From Verrucomicrobiota bacterium (GTDB lineage Bacteria; Verrucomicrobiota; Verrucomicrobiia; Opitutales; Opitutaceae): 6,978 nt of DNA. The position numbers and the translations under genes are program-made. Where the stretch lies: positions 1 through 6,978 of the forward strand of contig RFJS01000228.1 of the NCBI GenBank assembly GCA_003694825.1, given 5' to 3'. The notes beneath the pieces were generated by a model. That model saw nothing but the letters and a program-made list of their open reading frames with translations. It ran no database searches and was not told where the DNA came from. Each line of letters starts with the position of its first letter. Position 1 is the first letter of the stretch. Of the stretch, positions 1 to 5,399 are shown piece after piece.

Positions 1-8
1 CGCCGGTG

Positions 9-41
9 GGGGGCGGACTGCGCCTGCCGTCGTCCGCCCCC
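9..41. repeat. 10-bp inverted repeat near the left edge
   Basis: GGGGGCGGAC (9-18) is perfectly repeated inverted as GTCCGCCCCC (32-41) around a 13-base loop. No T run follows, so it is not a classical intrinsic terminator. It could end the transcript of a gene lying left of the window, or be the remaining part of a structured leader of metY. The flank also has a 12-base palindrome (45-56) and a small GCCG/CGGC hairpin (61-72). The arms are seen directly; any function is a guess. Confidence 0.4.
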
Positions 42-72
42 GGCGCCGGGCCCGGCCCCTGCCGGAATCGGC

Positions 73-163
73 GAAACATCCCGCCACGCGTTCCCCCTTC
101 TCGTTCCACCAACCGTTTCCCCATCATCCAACCCAACACAATCAACACCATCCGCATACGCTC
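73..163 (+). promoter_or_regulatory. G-poor leader upstream of metY
   Basis: This stretch before the metY start is dominated by C, A and T: bases 91-163 contain only four G residues in an otherwise G-rich window. It should be nearly unstructured as RNA. No purine-rich Shine-Dalgarno sequence lies in front of the ATG at 164. I see no clear -35/-10 pair. It is most likely a 5' untranslated region that keeps the start codon accessible for initiation without a Shine-Dalgarno contact. The promoter probably lies within or left of the GC-rich block at 1-72. Confidence 0.4.
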
Positions 164-1483
164 ATGAGTTCCGACAACGACACCGCCCGCCGCCCCGGCC
201 TCGGCACCCGCGCCCTCCACGCCGGCCAGTCCTACGACCCCGCCACCGGCGCCCGCGCCGTCCCCATCTACCAGACCACCAGCTACGGCTTTCGCGACGT
301 CGACCACGCCGCCAATCTCTTCGCCCTCAAGGAACTCGGCTGGATCTACACCCGGATCATGAACCCCACCACCGATGTCCTCGAGCAGCGCCTCGCTGCG
401 CTCGAAGGCGGATCCGGCGCCCTCGCCCACTCCTCCGGCCAGGCGGCCATCACCGACGCCATCCTCAACATCGCCGGCGCCGGCGACCACATCGTCTCCG
501 TCTCCCAGCTCTACGGCGGCACCTACAACCTCTTCCACTACACCCTCCCCAAGCTCGGCATCGAAGTCTCCTTCGTCGACGCCCAGGATCCGGAGAGCTT
601 CCGCAAGGCCCTCAAGCCGAACACGAAGGCCTTCTATGGTGAAGGTCTCGGCAACCCCGCGCTGAACATCTTCCCCTTCGAAGAAGTCAGCGCCATCGCG
701 CGTGAAGCCGGCGTCCCCCTCATCATCGACAACACCTGCCTCACCCCGTGGCTCAACCGCCCCTTCGAGTGGGGCGCCAACATCGTCGTGCATTCGACGA
801 CGAAATACATCGGCGGCCACGGCACCTCCATCGGCGGCATCGTCGTCGACGGCGGCAACTTCGACTGGGGCAACGGCCGCTTCCCGGGCTTCACCGAACC
901 CGATCCGAGCTACCACGGCCTCGTCCACTGGGACGCCTTCAAGGCCTTCGAGCCGGCCGGCGGCGCCAACGTCGCCTACATCCTGAAAATGCGCCTGCAG
1001 CTGCTGCGCGACGTCGGCGCCTGCATCAGCCCGATGAACGCCTTCCTCATGCTCCAGGGTCTGGAGACGCTCCACGTCCGCATGGAGCGCCACTGCGCCA
1101 ACGCCCTGAAGGTCGCCGAGTATCTGGAAGCCCACGACAAAGTGGCGTGGGTCAACTACCCCGGCCTGAAGAGTTCGCCCAACCACGAAGCCGCGAAAAA
1201 ATACCTCACCGGCGGCTTCGGCGCGCTCATCGGCTTCGGCATCAAGGGCGGCTTCGAGGCCGGCAAGACCTTCATCAACTCCCTCAAGCTCCTCTCCCAC
1301 CTCGCCAACATCGGCGACGCCAAGTCCCTCGCCATCCACCCGGCCAGCACCACCCACTCGCAGCTCAGTGCCGACGAGCAGGCGGCTTCCGGCGTCTCGC
1401 CGGACTACATCCGCCTCGCCATCGGCATCGAGGATGTCGAGGACATCATCGCCGATATCGAGCAGGCCCTCGCCCAGAGCTGA
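164..1483 (+). CDS. metY: O-acetylhomoserine sulfhydrylase (PLP-dependent)
   Basis: The 439-residue product belongs to the Cys/Met-metabolism PLP family (fold type I, cytosolic) and has the usual length of O-acetylhomoserine aminocarboxypropyltransferases. These make L-homocysteine from O-acetyl-L-homoserine and sulfide in methionine synthesis. Visible marks are the N-terminal GTRALHAGQ (14-22), YTRIMNPT (62-69, phosphate contact from the neighbouring subunit), SGQAA (91-95), DNT (189-191) and the Schiff-base lysine K214 in [11 protein letters not shown] (210-220). The C-terminal [10 protein letters not shown] (392-401) and IRLAIGIED (416-424) are typical of the MetY group. At 159-164 the loop reads GEGLGN where many relatives have E-S/T-I/L-GN, a minor variation. 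The ATG at 164 places the first motif at the expected distance; no Shine-Dalgarno sequence supports it. A related gamma-synthase or methionine gamma-lyase is possible but less likely, given the length and the C-terminal motifs. Confidence 0.93.
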   Translation: MSSDNDTARRPGLGTRALHAGQSYDPATGARAVPIYQTTSYGFRDVDHAANLFALKELGWIYTRIMNPTTDVLEQRLAALEGGSGALAHSSGQAAITDAILNIAGAGDHIVSVSQLYGGTYNLFHYTLPKLGIEVSFVDAQDPESFRKALKPNTKAFYGEGLGNPALNIFPFEEVSAIAREAGVPLIIDNTCLTPWLNRPFEWGANIVVHSTTKYIGGHGTSIGGIVVDGGNFDWGNGRFPGFTEPDPSYHGLVHWDAFKAFEPAGGANVAYILKMRLQLLRDVGACISPMNAFLMLQGLETLHVRMERHCANALKVAEYLEAHDKVAWVNYPGLKSSPNHEAAKKYLTGGFGALIGFGIKGGFEAGKTFINSLKLLSHLANIGDAKSLAIHPASTTHSQLSADEQAASGVSPDYIRLAIGIEDVEDIIADIEQALAQS

Positions 1484-1502
1484 TCGCGCCGCCGCGGTCC
1501 GC

Positions 1503-1580
1503 GCGCCGGTCTCCGGAGAATCGTCCGCGGGCGGAGGCTGTCCGCCACAACCTTCGTCCCGCGGGATCCGAGACCGGCGC
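1503..1580. repeat. Nested inverted repeat between metY and lpxI
   Basis: An 11-bp perfect outer arm pair, GCGCCGGTCTC (1503-1513) and GAGACCGGCGC (1570-1580), encloses a 7-bp inner pair, CCGCGGG (1525-1531) and CCCGCGG (1558-1564). A smaller GGCGGA/TCCGCC hairpin (1530-1546) competes for part of the inner arm. Two short palindromes, TCTCCGGAGA (1510-1519) and TCCCGCGGGA (1557-1566), lie in the same block. It begins 19 bases after the metY stop and ends 42 bases before the lpxI ATG. No T run follows, so it is not a canonical terminator. It could be a structured intercistronic RNA, a processing or stability element, or a protein-binding site. Confidence 0.5.
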
Positions 1581-1622
1581 CGCCCGCCGCCCCGCCTTCC
1601 ATCCCGCCACCGTCAGCACGCC

Positions 1623-2483
1623 ATGCTCTCGCGCTTCCTCCCGGCCGATTTCGATCCCTCCCGCCCGATCGTCGTCATCGCGGGCCGCGGGCTCTATCCC
1701 GTGCGCACCGTCGCCGCCATCCGGCGGGCCGGGCTCCCCGTACGCCTCATCGCCTTCGAGGGCGAGACGCGCGACGACCTCTACGCGTCCTTCGCCGAAG
1801 CCGAGCGCGTGCGCCTCCACGTCGGCCAGGTCGGCAAGGCCCTCAAGGCCCTCTCCCGCTTCGACGCCGGCTACGCCCTCATGGCCGGGCAGATCACCCC
1901 GAAGCGCCTCTTTCACGGACTGCGGCCGGATCTCAAGGCCGCCTCGCTGCTCTTCAGACTCAAGCGCCGCAACGCCGAAACCATCTTCGGCGCCCTCGCC
2001 GACGAGATCGAGGCCGTCGGCGCCCGCATGCTCGACGCCCGCTCCTTCCTCGATGAAGACATCGCCGACACCGGCTGGATGACCCGCCGCAGTGAGAAAA
2101 TCGAGCAGACCTTCATCGACCACGGGCTCGAAATCGCCCGCGAAGTCGCCCGGCTCGACATCGGCCAGGGCGTCGTCGTGCGCAAGGGCACGGTCCTCGC
2201 CGTCGAAGCCTTCGAAGGCACCGACGAGATGCTCCGCCGCGCCGGCACCTTCAAGACCGACCACATGATCTTCGTGAAGACCGTGAAACCGCGGCAGGAC
2301 TACCGCTTCGACGTCCCGGTCTTCGGCATGCGCACGCTCGAGACCATGCGCGAGGCCGGCATCCGCACCGCCGTCCTCGAGGCCGGCAACGTCATCATCC
2401 TCGACAAAGCCGGCGTCCTGCGGCAGGCCGAGGCCGACGGCATCCAGATCCTCGGCGTGGCCGCCGCCTCCGCCGCCAGCTGA
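1623..2483 (+). CDS. lpxI: UDP-2,3-diacylglucosamine pyrophosphatase LpxI
   Basis: The 286-residue product matches the LpxI family (formerly DUF1009) in length and motifs. LpxI hydrolyses UDP-2,3-diacylglucosamine to lipid X and UMP, the fourth step of lipid A synthesis, at the cytoplasmic face of the inner membrane. It replaces LpxH in organisms that have it. Seen here: the N-terminal IVVIAGRGLYP (16-26), AGQITPKRLF (88-97), the strongly conserved block DIGQGVVVRKGTVLAVEAFE (179-198) followed by GTDEM, and RFDVPVFGMRTLE (228-240). The acidic residue in RFD (D230) may correspond to the catalytic aspartate described for Caulobacter LpxI, but I have not aligned it. The start at 1623 puts the GRG motif near residue 21, as in relatives. 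The reading frame stays open well upstream of this ATG, but that extension is Arg/Pro/Ser-rich and overlaps metY, so it was rejected. No Shine-Dalgarno sequence. It probably heads a unit with the next two genes. Confidence 0.9.
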   Translation: MLSRFLPADFDPSRPIVVIAGRGLYPVRTVAAIRRAGLPVRLIAFEGETRDDLYASFAEAERVRLHVGQVGKALKALSRFDAGYALMAGQITPKRLFHGLRPDLKAASLLFRLKRRNAETIFGALADEIEAVGARMLDARSFLDEDIADTGWMTRRSEKIEQTFIDHGLEIAREVARLDIGQGVVVRKGTVLAVEAFEGTDEMLRRAGTFKTDHMIFVKTVKPRQDYRFDVPVFGMRTLETMREAGIRTAVLEAGNVIILDKAGVLRQAEADGIQILGVAAASAAS

Positions 2484-2541
2484 GTCGCCCGCCCGCGAGG
2501 CCGTTCCCCGAGGCCACTCGCCGCTTGCCGAAGCCGAGGTT

Positions 2542-2545
2542 GAGG
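2542..2545 (+). promoter_or_regulatory. Ribosome binding site deciding a GTG start
   Basis: GAGG lies 5 bases before the GTG at 2551 but 14 bases before the in-frame ATG at 2560. The spacing favours the GTG as start of the DUF151 gene. It is the only well-placed Shine-Dalgarno motif I see in the window, which makes it notable beside its neighbours. Confidence 0.45.
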
Positions 2546-2550
2546 ACATT

Positions 2551-3048
2551 GTGCATGCCATGAAAAACGACGTCGTCGAAGTCGCGGTCAAAGGAGTCAT
2601 GCCCACGGGCAATGGCTGCGCCGTCTTTCTCGGAAACGACGAGAAGAATTTCGTGATCTACGTGGATACGGGCGTGGGCAACGCCATCTCCATGAACCTG
2701 CACAAGGTCAAACGCGAGCGGCCGCTCTCGCACGACCTGATGGCCAACATCCTGCTCGGTCTCGGTGCCACCCTCGAGCGCGTGGTCATCAATGATGTCA
2801 ACGAGAGCACCTTCTACGCCCGCATCCTGCTGCGCATGGAAAACGAACTCGGCAAAAAGATCGTCGAGATCGACGCGCGGCCGAGCGACTCCATCGCCCT
2901 CGCCCTCCGCCTCGGCAAACCCATCCTCGTCGCCCGCCACGTCTTCGACTCCGTCGAGGACATGACCGAGATCCTCGAACGCGTCCTGCGCCAACAACAG
3001 GAAGAAGCCGACGAAGAAGACTGGCGCGAAGAGGAAGAGGAGGACTGA
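2551..3048 (+). CDS. Bifunctional nuclease family protein (BFN, DUF151)
   Basis: The 165-residue protein is a single-domain member of the BFN/DUF151 family (Pfam PF02577). Plant members have been reported to have DNase and RNase activity; most bacterial ones have no established role. The family marks are RPLSHDLM (57-64), the strand FYARI (88-92) and the diagnostic IDARPSDSIALALR (107-120). The start is GTG at 2551, supported by a GAGG motif; the ATG at 2560 would remove three residues. The last 18 residues (148-165) form a highly acidic tail, mostly Glu and Asp, outside the conserved domain and encoded by purine-rich GAGGAAGAG-type sequence. It sits 67 bases after lpxI and 17 bases before dus, probably in one transcript. 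The family assignment is firm; catalytic activity is not shown by sequence alone. Confidence 0.88.
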   Translation: MHAMKNDVVEVAVKGVMPTGNGCAVFLGNDEKNFVIYVDTGVGNAISMNLHKVKRERPLSHDLMANILLGLGATLERVVINDVNESTFYARILLRMENELGKKIVEIDARPSDSIALALRLGKPILVARHVFDSVEDMTEILERVLRQQQEEADEEDWREEEEED

Positions 3049-3065
3049 GCGCCTCCCCGCTCACG

Positions 3066-4196
3066 ATGCCGTCACCGTCGCTTCCCGCCCCCCATCCGGG
3101 GCTCGCGCGGCTGCCGGGCACACTCGTCCCCGGCCTCCCGCCAACCGCTCTGGCGCCGATGCAGGACGTCACCACCCTGCCGTTCATGACCGTCATCGGC
3201 GAGTGCGGGCCGCCGGACTGGTTCGTGACCGAATACTTCCGCGTCACCGAAGTCTCCCGCCTCGAACCTCACATCCTCGCCTCCATCACCGACAACCCCA
3301 CCGGCCGCCCCGTCTTTGCCCAGATCATCGGCGAAAACATCGAGGCCATCCGCCGCACCGTCCGCGAACTGCGCCAATTCCCCATCGCCGGCCTCGACCT
3401 CAACATGGGGTGCCCGGCCCCGAAAGTTTACCGCAAAAACGTCGGCGGCGGCCTGCTTCGCGACCTGCCGAAAGTGGACGAACTGCTCGCCATGCTCCGC
3501 GAGGAAATGGCGGACGGCCTCTTCACGGTAAAGACCCGCATCGGGTTCGACGACACCGCGCCCTTCGAGGGGCTCATCGAGCTGATCAACCGGCACCGCG
3601 TCGACCTCCTCAGCCTGCACGGCCGCACCGTAAAGGGACTCTACCGGAGCGCCGTGGACTACGACATGATCCGCCGCGCCGTCGAGACCGCCCGCTGCCC
3701 CGTCCTCGCCAACGGCGACGTCTCCTCCGCATGCAAAGCGGCGTGGGTCCTCGAATACACGGGCGCCGCCGGCGTGATGATCGGCCGCTCCGCCATCCGC
3801 AACCCGTGGATTTTCCGCCAGATCAGGGAGCTGTTCACCACCGGGTCCGTCACCCCTGTTCCCCTGAGCGAGGCCCGCGTCTACATCGACCGCCTCGCCG
3901 CCGCCATGGTCACCCTCGACGCCCCCGAGCCGGCCCGCACCGGACGCCTCAAGAAGTTCCTCAACTTCATCGGCCAGAGTATCGACCCCGAGGGCCGTTT
4001 CCTGCGCGAAATGCGCCGCGCCACGACCATGGCCGAGCTCCTCGCCGTCTGCGACCGCCATCTGCTGCGGGACGATCGGTTTCTCGCCGACGAACCCTAC
4101 CCCGGCGTCATTGCCCGCCCCAATTGCGAGACACCTCTCGACACCGCCTGCACCGCGGAAGACCGCGGCGTCGCCGAGAAGAAGGGCTCATCCTGA
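3066..4196 (+). CDS. dus: tRNA-dihydrouridine synthase
   Basis: The 376-residue product is an FMN-dependent Dus-family enzyme that reduces specific uridines to dihydrouridine in tRNA with NADPH. Visible in order: APMQDVT (30-36, FMN-binding start of the TIM barrel), NMGCPAPKV (113-121) with the likely catalytic Cys116, KTRIGF (156-161), LHGRT (184-188), NGD (216-218) and GRSAIRNPWIF (240-250), which closes the flavin phosphate site. A helical C-terminal region follows (about 265-340), then a 35-residue poorly conserved tail; relatives usually run 310-350 residues. It is clearly Dus, but which of DusA, DusB or DusC it matches in tRNA position cannot be told from motifs. The ATG at 3066 adds a Pro-rich 29-residue N-terminus before APMQ. 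No well-spaced Shine-Dalgarno sequence is present: the nearest AGGAGG ends 22 bases upstream, inside the previous gene, so translation may be coupled. Confidence 0.92.
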   Translation: MPSPSLPAPHPGLARLPGTLVPGLPPTALAPMQDVTTLPFMTVIGECGPPDWFVTEYFRVTEVSRLEPHILASITDNPTGRPVFAQIIGENIEAIRRTVRELRQFPIAGLDLNMGCPAPKVYRKNVGGGLLRDLPKVDELLAMLREEMADGLFTVKTRIGFDDTAPFEGLIELINRHRVDLLSLHGRTVKGLYRSAVDYDMIRRAVETARCPVLANGDVSSACKAAWVLEYTGAAGVMIGRSAIRNPWIFRQIRELFTTGSVTPVPLSEARVYIDRLAAAMVTLDAPEPARTGRLKKFLNFIGQSIDPEGRFLREMRRATTMAELLAVCDRHLLRDDRFLADEPYPGVIARPNCETPLDTACTAEDRGVAEKKGSS

Positions 4197-4210
4197 GTCT
4201 TTCTCGTTTT
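4180..4210 (+). terminator. Possible intrinsic terminator overlapping the dus stop codon
   Basis: Bases 4180-4190 pair with 4194-4204 around a 3-base loop, giving 11 pairs of which two are G-U. CG and then TTTT (4207-4210) follow. The hairpin includes the dus TGA. The T tract is short, so termination may be partial. Two alternative small hairpins just downstream (4202-4218 and 4212-4226) overlap each other and part of this element. It would separate the lpxI-DUF151-dus unit from fba. Confidence 0.4.
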
Positions 4211-4230
4211 CGGCGAGATTATCGCCACAA

Positions 4231-4273
4231 ATCCTGTGCATCCCTTGGCATCCACTCACCTTTCTGTGCCTCC
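4231..4273. repeat. Degenerate ATCC-type short repeat in the dus-fba spacer
   Basis: Three consecutive units begin with ATCC at 4231, 4240 and 4250 (spacing 9 and 10), followed by TTTCTGTGCCTCC. CTGTGC occurs at both 4234-4239 and 4264-4269. The stretch is clearly less GC-rich than the rest of the window and has no coding character. It resembles intergenic repeats of the style AATCCTGT...ATCC...TCTGTG that I recall from several environmental phyla, but that likeness is from memory. Confidence 0.35.
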
Positions 4274-4287
4274 AACCGGTGCTTGCC

Positions 4288-4318
4288 TTGACAGGCGGCC
4301 ACGCCGCTCTCGTAAGAT
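4288..4318 (+). promoter_or_regulatory. Candidate sigma-70-type promoter of fba
   Basis: TTGACA at 4288-4293 is an exact -35 consensus. TAAGAT at 4313-4318 matches four of six bases of the -10 consensus after a long, 19-base spacer. Transcription starting 6-8 bases beyond the -10 would begin about 4324-4327, directly at the fba ATG (4328). There is no Shine-Dalgarno sequence, so the transcript would be leaderless or nearly so. The -35 is convincing; the -10 and spacing are only fair. Confidence 0.5.
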
Positions 4319-4327
4319 CAACCGCGT

Positions 4328-5278
4328 ATGATCGTAACCACGGCTCAGCTGTTCAAGGTCGCCTACGGCAGGTTCGCCATCGGTGCCTACAATATCAACA
4401 ATGCCGAGCAGGCCATGGGACTTTTCCGCGGGTGCATTCAGTCCCAGGCCCCCTTCATCATCCAGATCTCGAAGGGAGCGCGCAAATACACCGACAAGCG
4501 CATGCTCGAGGCCATCATCCGCGCCGCCGATGAGATTTTCCCCGAGGCCATCTTTGCGGTGCACCTCGATCACGGCGACGAGGAGACCTGCTATGACTGC
4601 ATCAACTCCGGCTTCTACAGCTCGGTGATGATCGACGCCTCGCACGATCCCTTCGAAAAGAACGTCGAGATCACCAAGCGCGTCGTCGAGGCCGCCCACG
4701 CCAAGGGCATCTCCGTCGAGGCTGAGCTGGGCATGCTCGGCGGCGTCGAGGAGGACATCCAGGTCGATGAAGGCAACGCCTGCCTGACCGATCCCGACGA
4801 GGCGAAGAAGTTCGTCGAGCTCACCGGCTGCGACTCGCTCGCCTGCGCCATCGGCACCTCGCACGGTGCCTTCAAGTTCAAGGGCAAGCAGGCGCTGCGC
4901 TTCGACGTGCTCGCCGAAATCCAGAAGCGCCTGCCCGGCTTCCCGCTGGTCATGCACGGCTCCTCCTCCGTCCCGCAGGAAGAAGTGGCGCGCATCAATG
5001 CCGCCGGCGGCCAGATCAAGGATTCGGCCGGCGTCGACCCGAAGGAATACCTCCCGGCCGCCAAGCTCGGTGTCACCAAGATCAACATCGACACCGACGG
5101 CCGCCTCGTCTGGACCCGCGTCCACCGCGAATACTTCCGCGACCATCCGGATCAGTTCGACTTCCGCCCGCCGGGAAAGATCTTCATGGAGGAATACGCG
5201 AAGTTCATCGCCAGCCGCAACGAGCTCCTTGGCTCCGCCGGCAAGCTCGAGGAAGTTCGCAAGGCCATCTCCGGCTGA
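4328..5278 (+). CDS. fba: Class II fructose-bisphosphate aldolase
   Basis: The 316-residue product is a zinc-dependent class II aldolase, most likely cleaving fructose 1,6-bisphosphate to dihydroxyacetone phosphate and glyceraldehyde 3-phosphate in glycolysis, and the reverse in gluconeogenesis. Seen: GAYNINN (19-25), HLDHGD (79-84) with probable catalytic Asp81 and zinc ligand His82, EAELG (131-135), GTSHGAFKF (176-184) with zinc ligand His179, VMHGSSS (208-214) with zinc ligand His210, and NIDTD (253-257) for phosphate and substrate. The length is normal for the family (about 280-360). Tagatose-bisphosphate aldolases share these motifs, so substrate is inferred from family frequency. The ATG at 4328 starts a canonical N-terminus (TTAQLFKVAYGRFAIGAYN) and has no Shine-Dalgarno sequence. 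It seems to be a single-gene unit with its own promoter-like site and a strong terminator. Confidence 0.93.
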   Translation: MIVTTAQLFKVAYGRFAIGAYNINNAEQAMGLFRGCIQSQAPFIIQISKGARKYTDKRMLEAIIRAADEIFPEAIFAVHLDHGDEETCYDCINSGFYSSVMIDASHDPFEKNVEITKRVVEAAHAKGISVEAELGMLGGVEEDIQVDEGNACLTDPDEAKKFVELTGCDSLACAIGTSHGAFKFKGKQALRFDVLAEIQKRLPGFPLVMHGSSSVPQEEVARINAAGGQIKDSAGVDPKEYLPAAKLGVTKINIDTDGRLVWTRVHREYFRDHPDQFDFRPPGKIFMEEYAKFIASRNELLGSAGKLEEVRKAISG

Positions 5279-5281
5279 TCC

Positions 5282-5297
5282 GCTCGCCCGGGCGAGC
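5282..5297. repeat. 16-base perfect palindrome after fba
   Basis: GCTCGCCCGGGCGAGC is a perfect palindrome starting 4 bases after the fba stop. As RNA it would fold into a 5-bp stem with a CCCGGG loop, just upstream of the main terminator hairpin. It may stabilise the 3' end, or be a chance product of high GC. Confidence 0.35.
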
Positions 5298-5311
5298 CAT
5301 CCATTTGCAGC

Positions 5312-5348
5312 GAAGCGCGGTCCACGACGGACCGCGCTTCTTTTTTTT
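5312..5348 (+). terminator. Strong intrinsic terminator of fba
   Basis: A perfect 12-bp stem, GAAGCGCGGTCC (5312-5323) with GGACCGCGCTTC (5329-5340), closes a 5-base loop and is followed at once by eight T residues (5341-5348). This is a textbook Rho-independent terminator for the + strand, 33 bases after the fba stop. On the - strand the hairpin would not be followed by a T run, so it is one-directional. Confidence 0.92.
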
Positions 5349-5374
5349 GAATCGGTGGCCCGCCTCGCACCACC

Positions 5375-5396
5375 GGCGCGGCACATGCGCCGCGCC
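5375..5396 (-). terminator. GC hairpin just after menB, possible transcript end
   Basis: GGCGCGGC (5375-5382) and GCCGCGCC (5389-5396) form an 8-bp all-GC stem with a 6-base loop, starting 3 bases beyond the menB stop on the - strand. A second, weaker pair lies next to it (5353-5358 with 5370-5375). No T run follows on the - strand, so this is not a classical intrinsic terminator. It could protect the 3' end of the men transcript, or act together with Rho or with the converging fba terminator region. Confidence 0.3.
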
Positions 5397-5399
5397 CGA

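Noticed and set aside
1..75. Possible SAM-type riboswitch ahead of metY
   Set aside because: A GGTGGGGGGCGGAC stretch faintly recalls one conserved strand, but the other conserved parts are absent and the window begins too close to judge. Kept only as an unassigned structured block.
1368..1622. N-terminal extension of lpxI to an upstream ATG inside metY
   Set aside because: The extra 85 residues are Arg/Ser/Pro-rich and overlap metY. LpxI relatives start near the ATG at 1623.
748..2082. Very long open frame on the + strand across metY and lpxI, rich in Arg, Pro and His
   Set aside because: Its composition is the frame-shifted reading of GC-rich codons. It overlaps two well-supported genes and shows no family motif.
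2484..2550. Repeated GAGGCC and a GCGAG/CTCGC pair in the lpxI-DUF151 gap
   Set aside because: Very short arms in GC-rich DNA are expected by chance, and there is no T run or other support for a terminator.
1446..2612. Long - strand open frame opposite lpxI, rich in Gly, Asp and Glu
   Set aside because: It mirrors the codon pattern of lpxI on the other strand. Frames like this are common opposite genes with G/C third positions, and no motif was seen.
4256..5386. Long - strand open frame opposite fba
   Set aside because: It is an antisense shadow of the aldolase with low-complexity Asp/Gly/Val sequence. It also crosses the fba terminator.
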